From: JADKIH01 sp964595205
GTDB taxonomy: Bacteria; Bacteroidota; Bacteroidia; AKYH767-A; 2013-40CM-41-45
Length of the DNA stretch: 64,000 bases
Direction: 5' to 3'
Assembly (NCBI GenBank): GCA_964595205.1
Contig: CAZQOQ010000037.1
Coordinates: 258,468 to 322,467, forward strand
The notes beneath the pieces were generated by a model. That model did not search any database. It was not told the origin of the DNA and saw only the letters and a program-made list of their open reading frames with translations. The translations under genes were made by a program, and so were the position numbers. Positions 45,466 through 53,928 of this stretch are shown here, piece after piece; position 1 is the first letter of the stretch; each line of letters starts with the position of its first letter.

Positions 45466-47007
45466 ATGAAGGAGCTTGTTCATCTCAAGATGATTATTAG
45501 TAGATTGGATAATTATGAAATTATGTTGATTACTGATAATTTGTATGTAGAAAATAAAAAGAACATTCATACAAAAGTTGCATTTAAATTATTTAACATT
45601 CTAAATACAAATGAAGTTGTTGATTTCGCAAGAATTAGTAATTTATTATATGGAGAAAAAAATGAAGACGCACTTAAAAAATTAGCTCAGAGATTGACAG
45701 AAAAAATTTTAGATATTCTTATTAGTAAAGAAAATTTAAGGAATAATGAACTTTTTGATGTACGAGGAAAGGAAATATTTGTGATTAGACGTAAATTATT
45801 ATATTATGATATTTTAGCAGCTTATGGGATCACAGAGTATGCTTTAATTATTTTAAATCAGATAATTGCTGCTGCAAAAAAGATTGAGGCATATGATTAT
45901 TTAATTATAGCACTAGAAAAGAAGCTTATAAAAATGTCGCTGAGATTCGGTAGCTCTAATTACAATAAAGTATTTAGTGAAATTAAATATTATACAGATT
46001 GTAATTATTCATTAAAGGAGTCTATGTATTTATTACGATTATATTCTTCAAATTATGAATACAAACAGAAAGTAATATCCAATTCAAATTTAGAAAAGGT
46101 AATTGATAAAATAAAAGTAAATTATTTAAGAACAAATTCTAAAAGTATTAGGATAAATCTGGCATATTTACAAAGTATTTATTATTTTAACAATGGTGAA
46201 TATATAAAATGTAGGATTGTATTTAGTTCACTATATTCTTTTCTCAAGCTAAATTCAAATTTTGTTTTTAGAAGTTATTTGATCACTTGTTTAATTAATA
46301 TGGCTGAGATTGAAACTATGTTATGGAATTTTGAATTATCACTTAAGCACTTGTATAAAGTCATTAATCAATTTAAGCGTAATCAGTTTAACGATAACTT
46401 GATTCAGGAGATGATCTTTCTGAATTATTTTTATAATGGTGGACTTGAGAATTCATTTCAAATTATTTCTAAGTTGGTAAATACCGCTAGTGGGAAAAAT
46501 ATTTCATCGTTTATTAATTCCAAAAGAAAATTTTATATGGCTGCTATAAAATTTATTTTTAATTTATATCATGAATCAAATAAATTACTATCAGATTGTA
46601 AGGAGTTAGATAAAGATAAGGGTGGTTGGAATATTGGGGTTAGGTTGTTGACTATTTTAAATAGTATTGAACTTGAGAAGTTTCAGTTAGCAGAAGCTCA
46701 AATTGAGAATTTAAGAAAGCATATAGCAAGAGTTGAAGGTGGTTCTGTTTTTTTTAATAGATCGGAGTTGATTTTAAAAATTCTAATTAATTTATGCAAT
46801 TGTAGTTTTGATTTTAATAAAGCAAATTTGATGAGTTTGAAGATATTGAATCAATTGAGTGGAGAGGAAAAAAGATATCTTTGGCAGATAAAATGTCCTG
46901 AAATGATAATCTTCCACGAATGGTTCTACTCCAAAGTGAAAAATATACCCTATGATCATATTGAAGTCATGAAGCGTTTGAAAAAGAAGAATAAAGCATT
47001 GAGGTAA
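45466..47007 (+). CDS. AT-rich helical-repeat protein of unknown function (paralogue B)
   Basis: 513 residues, homologous over its full length to the protein at 43472. Shared blocks: N-terminal LLYGEKNEDALKKLAQRL, C-terminal DKDKGGWNIGVRLLTILNSIE with LAEAQIENLRKHIAR, and WQIKCPEMIIFHEWF. All helical, TPR-like, cytoplasmic by sequence. The stop lies two bases before the ATG of the first peroxidase gene, so both are probably on one transcript despite the abrupt change in base composition between them. A regulatory or scaffold role is conceivable; nothing in the sequence proves it. Confidence 0.8.
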   Translation: MKELVHLKMIISRLDNYEIMLITDNLYVENKKNIHTKVAFKLFNILNTNEVVDFARISNLLYGEKNEDALKKLAQRLTEKILDILISKENLRNNELFDVRGKEIFVIRRKLLYYDILAAYGITEYALIILNQIIAAAKKIEAYDYLIIALEKKLIKMSLRFGSSNYNKVFSEIKYYTDCNYSLKESMYLLRLYSSNYEYKQKVISNSNLEKVIDKIKVNYLRTNSKSIRINLAYLQSIYYFNNGEYIKCRIVFSSLYSFLKLNSNFVFRSYLITCLINMAEIETMLWNFELSLKHLYKVINQFKRNQFNDNLIQEMIFLNYFYNGGLENSFQIISKLVNTASGKNISSFINSKRKFYMAAIKFIFNLYHESNKLLSDCKELDKDKGGWNIGVRLLTILNSIELEKFQLAEAQIENLRKHIARVEGGSVFFNRSELILKILINLCNCSFDFNKANLMSLKILNQLSGEEKRYLWQIKCPEMIIFHEWFYSKVKNIPYDHIEVMKRLKKKNKALR

Positions 47008-47009
47008 TT

Positions 47010-48932
47010 ATGATCAGGATATTTTTACGTTTTAAGAAGATTGCCTTTCTAATTATACCATTCGGTTTACTTTTTCTTTTGGTTGCTTTCGGTGATGCTG
47101 ACCATGATTCATTCAACAGGTTATTTAAAGAATATTTTTCCGGACATCAGGTTCGATTAATAAATAATATTGTTCTGCTTTCAAAGGAAGTTGAGAAAAA
47201 GAACTTCAATGTGGATTCCGCCAGGTCGTATTTGAAAATTTGCAGGGAGGAATATAAGTCTATCGAACCATTCGTGATTTATTTTTTACCCGGCGATGCA
47301 AGACAGATTAACAGGGTCATCATCCCTGAAATCGAGGAAGACGACGAGGTAAGTGCTTATGTAGTTCCTCATGGCTTTCAATATATCGAGAGTATGCTGT
47401 ATGGCGACAGCGCAACAATGCTTAGAAAGAAGATTGTTGAAGAGACTGATCATGTTTATTCTCTCGCCGCAAGGTTATCTGAATCGGTTTCCTACATGGA
47501 AATACGCGACCGCGATGTGTTTGAAGCCCTTCAGATGCAGTTGATCAGGCAGTTCATGCTCGGACTCATTAACTTCGAGACTCCCTTCAGCCGAAGTGGT
47601 GTTTCCGAATCAGTCGCAACGCTGAAATACTATAAGGAATTTTTTGAAAAAGTTTTTCAGGTGATTTCAGACAGATCAGGTTTTCAGGATATGTATGCTT
47701 CGATCGACAGCGCCGTTAATTTTCTTCAGCACGCCGGCAATGGCGGGGAGCAGGATTATTTTCGTTTTTATTCTGAGTTTTACATTCCTCTGAGCGGTCA
47801 GCTCGAAAATGCCAGGAGCCGGTATGCGACCGATAATTTTTATAATACCACTGCCATCAATTACCAGGTGCGTTCTGTCTTCGATCCGCAGGCCTTCAAT
47901 TCATATTTTTTCCTCCCGGCCAAACAGCTGTCATCGCCGGCGGAAGTGGCCGAGCTGGGCCGGACCTTGTTCTTCGATCCGGCCTTGTCTGCAAATAACC
48001 TCAGAGCATGTGCATCGTGTCATCAGCCGGGGAGGGCTTTTACCGACGGACTGCCACTAAGCCAGTCATTCGAGCCCGGAAAGAGTCTTTCGCGTAATGC
48101 TCCGACTATCGTAAATGCCGTTCTGCAAAAAAGGCTCTTCCACGATGGCCGTGCCTTCACCTTCGAAGACCAGGCTGGTCAGGTAATGAGCAACCCGCTG
48201 GAAATGCATAACGATTTTTCCCAGGTCGCCGTGAAATTAAAGTCATCACCCGGTTACCGCGAATGGTTCCGTACAGCCTTCAGGAATACTGAAGATACGA
48301 TCATCACCGGTAAGTCAATACTATATGCCATTGCAGAATATGAACGTTCGCTCACTTCATTGAATTCCCGGTTCGACCGCACGATCAGCGGCCGGGCCAT
48401 GCTGATGACGCAGGAAGAAAAAGAGGGGTTTAACATTTTCATGGGGAAGGGCGAATGTGCCTCCTGTCATTTCATTCCGTTGTTCAACGGCGTCATGCCA
48501 GCGGAATACGTGGATACGGAATGGGAAATCATCGGCGTGCCATCGCGTGATAAATTATCCAGGCCGCAGCTCGATAGCGACATCGGCAGGGCAGGGGTCG
48601 TTAACGTCGAAATCTTTCGACACGCCTTTAAGATACCGACACTCCGCAACATCGAAATCACCGGTCCTTACATGCATAACGGAGTCTTCCGCACTCTCGA
48701 AGAGGTGATAGAATTTTATAATGTTGGAGGAGGAGCAGGACTCGGTTACGATGTACCGAACCAAACTTTGTCTCCTGAACCCCTTAAACTCAGCGAAGAC
48801 GAAAAATTTAAACTGCTTTTATTTTTAAAGACACTCACCGATACCGCAAATCTTACGACCCCGCCGGCCTTTCTTCCTGAATTCAGCGATAATCCCCTCC
48901 TGAATGCGCGCCCTGTCGGGGGAGATTATTAA
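47010..48932 (+). CDS. Di-heme cytochrome c peroxidase with imelysin-like N-terminal domain (copy 1)
   Basis: 640 residues. A hydrophobic segment at about 11-27 acts as signal or anchor. Residues ~35-280 form a helical domain whose motif PHGFQYIESMLYGDS (120-134) resembles the GxHxIE region of imelysin-type iron-uptake proteins. Residues ~305-620 are a MauG/CcpA-type di-heme peroxidase with c-type heme sites CASCH at 334-338 and 483-487, plus the family blocks RNAPTIVNAV and HNGVFRTLEEVIEFYNVGG. It would reduce peroxide in the periplasm or modify a protein. Its close paralogue follows 138 bases on. Confidence 0.9.
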   Translation: MIRIFLRFKKIAFLIIPFGLLFLLVAFGDADHDSFNRLFKEYFSGHQVRLINNIVLLSKEVEKKNFNVDSARSYLKICREEYKSIEPFVIYFLPGDARQINRVIIPEIEEDDEVSAYVVPHGFQYIESMLYGDSATMLRKKIVEETDHVYSLAARLSESVSYMEIRDRDVFEALQMQLIRQFMLGLINFETPFSRSGVSESVATLKYYKEFFEKVFQVISDRSGFQDMYASIDSAVNFLQHAGNGGEQDYFRFYSEFYIPLSGQLENARSRYATDNFYNTTAINYQVRSVFDPQAFNSYFFLPAKQLSSPAEVAELGRTLFFDPALSANNLRACASCHQPGRAFTDGLPLSQSFEPGKSLSRNAPTIVNAVLQKRLFHDGRAFTFEDQAGQVMSNPLEMHNDFSQVAVKLKSSPGYREWFRTAFRNTEDTIITGKSILYAIAEYERSLTSLNSRFDRTISGRAMLMTQEEKEGFNIFMGKGECASCHFIPLFNGVMPAEYVDTEWEIIGVPSRDKLSRPQLDSDIGRAGVVNVEIFRHAFKIPTLRNIEITGPYMHNGVFRTLEEVIEFYNVGGGAGLGYDVPNQTLSPEPLKLSEDEKFKLLLFLKTLTDTANLTTPPAFLPEFSDNPLLNARPVGGDY

Positions 48933-49070
48933 TGAAAATTACAATCAAAATATTACAGTTTTGGTAATTACTTCGCTCTCTGTTTTCAATTAGCTTGTTT
49001 TCCCGTAACCGGTAAATTCTTTTCACGTAAGTTATTTGAGAGGATAATAATTCCTTTCGAATAATATCGG

Positions 49071-50984
49071 ATGATACTAAGCCGGCTTAAAATATTCTAT
49101 GTTTTCTCATCGGTGATAATTTTTTTATCACTCACCGCCTTTGAGGAAAACCGGCAAAGTGTATTTCATTCAGGCTTCCTTTCATTTTTCAGAAATCATT
49201 CTTCGAAACTGAATCTGAAGATCATTGCTTTGAACAATGAAGTGAAGTCGAAGAGAAAAAATACGGAGACTGCAAAGCAATTATTGGCCGAAGCGCGGGC
49301 GGAATACAAATCTATCGAAGCCTTTGTAATTTATTTTCTTCCGCACGAATCGAGATATCTCAACCGGGCAATCATTCTCGAAATGGAAAAGGACGAGAGG
49401 ATCTCTGATATTATCGAGCCGCATGGTTTTCAGTACCTGGAAAAAATGCTCTACAGCGACAGCGTAAATTATTTCCGGGAAAAGATTACTGCTGAGATAG
49501 GAGAGATCAGCAAGGTCATGACCAGGGTTAATGCTGTGATCGGCGATTATACGTTCAACGAGCAGAATATTTTTGAAGCCATTCAGATGCAGCTCATCCG
49601 GCAGTTTATGCTCGGGTTTACCGAATTTGAAACGCCTCACAGCAGGCATGGGATTTCCGAATCGCAGATTTTCCTGAAGTACACGAAGGAATTGCTTCAG
49701 TGTGTAATTCCAACAGACGACCCATATCATCCCGCCCGGACTTTTTATGAGTCGCTCGATGAAGCAGTCATTTATCTCGGTGAAATGAACAAGACAGAAG
49801 AAAAGGATTATTTTAAATTTTATTCTGAATACTATATTCCCCTGAGTAAAAATTTTGTTCTGTTTCATGAAAGAGTTGCAGGAAAGATCAGGGAGTATTC
49901 CACACCGGTAAATTTAAGGGCCGGTTCCATCTTCGATCCCGGTGCGTTTAATTCTTTCAACTTTATTTACTCGAAAAATTTCAGGCAGCGGGAAAAAGTG
50001 GTCGACCTCGGACGCGTTTTATTTTTTGATCCTGTACTGTCGGATAATAATCAGCGTGCCTGCGCTTCTTGTCACAGGCCTGAAAAAGGCTTCACCGACG
50101 GGCTGTCACAGAGTCTTGCATTCGACCAGGACAATAACCTGCTAAGGAATGCACCGACCCTTATAAACTCTGTTTTCCAAAAGCGACTCTTCCTCGACGG
50201 TCGCTCGCAGTCATTCGAGGACCAGGCTTTCCGGGTATTGAGCAATCCTGACGAGATGCACCATGATTTTAACATCGTTGCAGGGAAGATAAAAGCATCG
50301 CCGGATTACCATAAATTATTCAATGAGGCATTTGAGGGAACAAGAGACACTGCCATCAACCGGTTATCGATACTGACAGCAATTTCCGAATACGAGCGTA
50401 CGTTGATTGGAATGAACTCGCGTTTCGACAAGGCAATCAACGGAGAGAGAACTGAGCTTTCTGACGAGGAGAAATCAGGTTTCAATCTCTTCGTTGGTAA
50501 GGGAAATTGCGCATCATGCCATTTCATTCCGCTTTTCAATGGAACATTTCCACCCGAATACCTGGAGACAGAATGGGAAACTCTGGGAGTTCCTGTAATC
50601 GGTCACGATGGTGTTAAGTCGCTGGATCCGGATTCGGGAAGAGGAGGGATCGTTATTGCCGACATACTCAGGCATGCGTTCAAGACGCCGACAGTAAGGA
50701 ATGCAGAGGTGACGGGACCATACATGCATAACGGTGTATTTAAAACGCTGGAAGAGGTAATTGATTTTTACAATGTGGGTGGAGGTAGAGGAATGGGTCT
50801 CGACGTTCCATACCAGACGCTGTCACCGGATTCGCTTCATCTGAGTGATAAAGAAAAATCGCAGCTGGTTTCATTTATAAAATCGCTGACGGACACCGTT
50901 AACCTCACAGGCAGGCCTGCACGCTTGCCCGTTTTTCCCGGTGATGCACAACTGAACAAACGTCCTGTTGGAGGCGTGTATTGA
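49071..50984 (+). CDS. Di-heme cytochrome c peroxidase with imelysin-like N-terminal domain (copy 2)
   Basis: 637 residues, same architecture as the gene at 47010. Hydrophobic N-terminus, imelysin-like helical domain with EPHGFQYLEKMLYSDS, then the peroxidase domain with CASCH at 331-335 and 480-484. Similarity between copies runs end to end, higher in the C-terminal half, pointing to tandem duplication followed by divergence. The conserved surroundings of both heme sites (RACASCHRPEKGFTDGL and NCASCHFIPLFNG) indicate both are functional. The 138-base gap before it holds no clear terminator. Confidence 0.9.
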   Translation: MILSRLKIFYVFSSVIIFLSLTAFEENRQSVFHSGFLSFFRNHSSKLNLKIIALNNEVKSKRKNTETAKQLLAEARAEYKSIEAFVIYFLPHESRYLNRAIILEMEKDERISDIIEPHGFQYLEKMLYSDSVNYFREKITAEIGEISKVMTRVNAVIGDYTFNEQNIFEAIQMQLIRQFMLGFTEFETPHSRHGISESQIFLKYTKELLQCVIPTDDPYHPARTFYESLDEAVIYLGEMNKTEEKDYFKFYSEYYIPLSKNFVLFHERVAGKIREYSTPVNLRAGSIFDPGAFNSFNFIYSKNFRQREKVVDLGRVLFFDPVLSDNNQRACASCHRPEKGFTDGLSQSLAFDQDNNLLRNAPTLINSVFQKRLFLDGRSQSFEDQAFRVLSNPDEMHHDFNIVAGKIKASPDYHKLFNEAFEGTRDTAINRLSILTAISEYERTLIGMNSRFDKAINGERTELSDEEKSGFNLFVGKGNCASCHFIPLFNGTFPPEYLETEWETLGVPVIGHDGVKSLDPDSGRGGIVIADILRHAFKTPTVRNAEVTGPYMHNGVFKTLEEVIDFYNVGGGRGMGLDVPYQTLSPDSLHLSDKEKSQLVSFIKSLTDTVNLTGRPARLPVFPGDAQLNKRPVGGVY

Positions 50985-51030
50985 CTTCAGATGATTGGCA
51001 CCGGTAAGCGGATCCCCGGTTGAGATTTTT

Positions 51031-53109
51031 CTAGTAGATCTTAAAAGTAAGAAGCTGACTTTCACTTCTTATTCTGACGAAATAAATTCCATTCTGTAAA
51101 AATTCAACCGGGAGATGAATAAAATTTTCGCCATTGCTTATGTCAGGCTTTTCCTGGAAGATCAAACGGCCTAAAGCGTCAGTAAGCTCAACGTACAGAT
51201 AAGACGGATGTGAGTCATTTAATTTCACATGCAGAAGTCCGGCATCGTACTGAGCGGTAAATTGATTTCCTGTCTGATGCAATTCGCCGTTCGATGTATA
51301 GATCTGAAGAATGGCTGCCGCAGCCTGGCATCCGTTCGAGTCAACCACCATCACAGTATAATTTCCGTTTTGCGAAGCCACGTAATAATAATTGTTCTCG
51401 CCTTCAATCAGCGTCGTATCGTGATACCAGGTATAGGATACGAAGCCGGGAACTGAAAAGAGCGTATCGTTTCTCTGCTGAAGCGGCGTGAATTGTATCT
51501 CCGGAAATACCACGAGGAAATTACTGAGAGTAAGCGTATCGGTATCTGATGCGTTGCGTGCAATCAGCGTCACGTCATACGTTCCCTGGTTGAAGTAACA
51601 GATGTTCTGCGGATTTGGCATCGTATCGGACGAAGGATTACCGCCCGGGAAGAGCCACTGGAAGGCCGTTGCATTGCGCGACAGGTTTGTGAAATCGATG
51701 CAGGTATTCTGGCAGAGCGTGTTTGAAGTACACGTATAATCAGCGACAGCCCTGATGTTTGAAAAGCAGAATTTTCCGATCCAGCAATCGTCGGCGGTAT
51801 TCCTCGATTGTGTGACGTAACCGCCTTCTGAAATGACATTGGAAAGAACTACGAAGCAATTCTCACCGTCAGGAATTGCATATCCGAATTCAGAATGCGC
51901 AGGGTTATGAATCGTCTTGTCCCAAAGCATATTTCCCAGCGTATCGATGGTAAATACCCAGGGCTGTTCGGAACTCATGATATTGTCCTCGGTTTTATTT
52001 CCCGTGATGAATGAATAGGAGCAGCCGGAAATCATGAAGCCTTCTGGAGTCACCGCGACGTTATTGACATCGTCTTCGTTCCTGTCGCCTCCATACACGT
52101 AGTCCCAGAGTTTATTTCCGGAGGCATCGGTACAGACAGCCCAGAAGTCGCAGTAACCGAAAATTCCCCAGTTATCCTGTGTCTTGTCGCATCCGATTCC
52201 GGGAAACGTAATTCCGCAGAAGATCATTTTCCCGCTTGGCAGCATGGCCATGCAGCACATGTCGTCTTTGTTGTTACCTCCGATGGTCCGGTCCCAGATC
52301 TTCGTTCCATCCTGGTTTATTTTGATGATCCAGAAATCGTACGTTCCGTTGCACGGTGGCTGTGATTTCAGGATACCGGGAGGAGAATTCGAGTAACCGG
52401 CAAGGATGATCTTTTCATCCGGAGTCAATGCAAGCGAGACGAGCCTGTCGTCGAAGCTGCCGCCGAAATTCATGTCCCAGATTTTATTTCCGGAAGGATC
52501 GACCTTTACAATCCAGTAATCGTTGTCGCCGTATTTATGATGCGACATGTCGCCCGTGCTGTCGGAAAATGAATAACCTCCCAGCAGGTAATTTCCGTCG
52601 GGGAGAAGGAGCAGGGCATTCAGTCGGTCTTTCTTATCACCGCCGAATGAGCGGTCCCATATTTTATTTCCATTCCTGTCGATGCGAACGATCCAGTAGT
52701 CGTCGGCGGGTATCGGGTAGCCGAAGTTGTCGCGCGACTTATCTCCGCTCATTCCGGAGAGTGAATAGCCGCCCAGCAAATAGCCTGAGTCTGGCAGCTG
52801 GATTGCAGTTGTGAGGTTATCGGTTTCAGATCCTCCGAAAGTTTTATCCCAAACTTTAACACCGTTGCTGTCTGTTTTTACGATCCAGTAATCGAGCCCA
52901 TTTCGGCAGTCTTCACTTTTGTCATAGCCGGTAGAGGAGAGCGAGTTGCCGGAGATGAGAAAACCATTGTCATAAGTCTTGAGTAATTTGGATGGGAAGT
53001 CGAAACCCGAACCACCATAGCGGTAGTCCCACGACTGGCTGAAAGTCGCCTGTGAACGCGCAATAAGTGCATGCATTATCAGAAATAAAAAGACTATGAA
53101 ATTCCTCAT
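51031..53109 (-). CDS. Secreted beta-propeller-like repeat protein with PKD and T9SS domains
   Basis: 692 residues. Signal peptide 1-20. Residues ~20-440 hold six or seven repeats of 55-60 residues with the pattern 'GNKIWDRSFGG..DR...LLLPDGNYLLGGYS' and 'YWIVKTD', typical of SBBP/delta-60-like propeller repeats. A PKD domain follows (about 470-545, FQWLFPGGNPSSD), then an Ig-like segment, then a C-terminal T9SS-type sorting domain (about 625-692: LYVELTDALGRLIFQ, later LQNGIYFVRI). Expected on the cell surface or released. Convergent with the peroxidase gene at 49071, with a 46-base gap. Confidence 0.88.
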   Translation of the reverse strand: MRNFIVFLFLIMHALIARSQATFSQSWDYRYGGSGFDFPSKLLKTYDNGFLISGNSLSSTGYDKSEDCRNGLDYWIVKTDSNGVKVWDKTFGGSETDNLTTAIQLPDSGYLLGGYSLSGMSGDKSRDNFGYPIPADDYWIVRIDRNGNKIWDRSFGGDKKDRLNALLLLPDGNYLLGGYSFSDSTGDMSHHKYGDNDYWIVKVDPSGNKIWDMNFGGSFDDRLVSLALTPDEKIILAGYSNSPPGILKSQPPCNGTYDFWIIKINQDGTKIWDRTIGGNNKDDMCCMAMLPSGKMIFCGITFPGIGCDKTQDNWGIFGYCDFWAVCTDASGNKLWDYVYGGDRNEDDVNNVAVTPEGFMISGCSYSFITGNKTEDNIMSSEQPWVFTIDTLGNMLWDKTIHNPAHSEFGYAIPDGENCFVVLSNVISEGGYVTQSRNTADDCWIGKFCFSNIRAVADYTCTSNTLCQNTCIDFTNLSRNATAFQWLFPGGNPSSDTMPNPQNICYFNQGTYDVTLIARNASDTDTLTLSNFLVVFPEIQFTPLQQRNDTLFSVPGFVSYTWYHDTTLIEGENNYYYVASQNGNYTVMVVDSNGCQAAAAILQIYTSNGELHQTGNQFTAQYDAGLLHVKLNDSHPSYLYVELTDALGRLIFQEKPDISNGENFIHLPVEFLQNGIYFVRIRSESQLLTFKIY

Positions 53110-53263
53110 TGGATCCTTTTCAGAAACACCGGAAGAACCTGAATTGACAGGTAGTTCCGGCCGGCAGGACCTAATTTAATTTCATAGTGGAAAAATCAAT
53201 TTAAAAATTGGTCGTTAACAGGACCGGCTTGGTGAATTTCAGTTTAGTTATTGCGAGATGGAT

Positions 53264-53370
53264 ATTAAACACGGAGACCACAGAGAACCACAGAGATTCA
53301 CAGAGAATGTTTACAAAATGAAAATTCGTCTCCGTGAATCTCCGTGGTTCTCTGTGGCCTCCGTGTTTAA
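53264..53370. repeat. Long near-perfect inverted repeat (CACAGAGAAC type)
   Basis: A left arm of about 43 bases (ACACGGAGACCACAGAGAAC and onward to about 53307) is the near-exact reverse complement of a right arm at about 53328-53370 (ending CCTCCGTGTTTAATC), with a ~20-base AT-rich spacer. Each arm is itself quasi-repetitive (CACAGAGA-type words). The sequence type occurs intergenically in many bacterial phyla as far as I recall. A very stable hairpin would form. It lies between two divergent genes. Confidence 0.9.
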
Positions 53371-53639
53371 TCTATCAAGTAGCACCAAACCCCTCGCCAA
53401 CAACAATGCTTCATGCACTTTATCCACAATCTGTTCATAAATTTTTCACCCAAGATAACCACATCTTCGCCCAAATTTTTTTTAGCAGGTTTAATGAAAT
53501 ACGGTTTTTAAAGGGATTAATCGGGGTTTTTGTCATTTCTAATAGTTTCCGACTTTGTTTTTACCAAACATTATAATTTGATTGTAAAATAAATTTGTAA
53601 AAATGAATTTGATTTTCAATCTTTACGCATCATTCACCT

Positions 53640-53864
53640 GAAGACTCTAAAAGGAACAGAGTTACGTCAGGGAAAATATTTTGCAGGGGGCGCTGAGACG
53701 GATCATTTAAAATTTATTGAAAAGAACGGGTGTTGCTATTGTATCAACCAATAGTGCGACCTGAATTAAAACTGAAACATGAGAGTAAGACTGTACTTTA
53801 CTAATTGTATTTCATTATTGCATGAGGATGACCGAACGATCATTAATCGTCTCGGTTTTTTTTT
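53640..53864 (+). promoter_or_regulatory. Structured leader upstream of the giant surface-protein gene
   Basis: A hairpin at 53732-53760 pairs CTATTG with CAATAG around TATCAAC, extended by GTTG/CGAC with a two-base bulge. Seventy bases on, ACCGAACGAT (53831-53840) pairs with ATCGT-C-TCGGT (53846-53856), followed by about ten T residues: an intrinsic terminator on the + strand. It ends 64 bases before the giant gene, so either a small RNA is made or transcription of the gene is attenuated. No known riboswitch class was recognised. The rest of the 819-base gap (53110-53928) holds the inverted repeat and otherwise no gene. Confidence 0.5.
53831..53864 (+). terminator. Intrinsic terminator upstream of the giant gene
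   Basis: Stem of ten base pairs with one bulged C (53831-53840 with 53846-53856), a small loop, then a run of T residues. Nothing longer than a few codons that looks like a gene ends here, so it closes either a short RNA or a leader transcript. Confidence 0.65.
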
Positions 53865-53928
53865 GTCTAACCCTAAATCCGAAAATATAAAATCAAAATA
53901 AATCTAAATCTAAATTTATCTAACAATC

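Noticed and set aside
51000..51030. ACCGG/CCGGT inverted repeat with following T residues between convergent genes
   Set aside because: Five-base stem with an 11-base loop is too weak to call a terminator with confidence.
53258..53576. Short frames across the long inverted repeat
   Set aside because: They translate the hairpin arms and show no protein-like pattern or start site.
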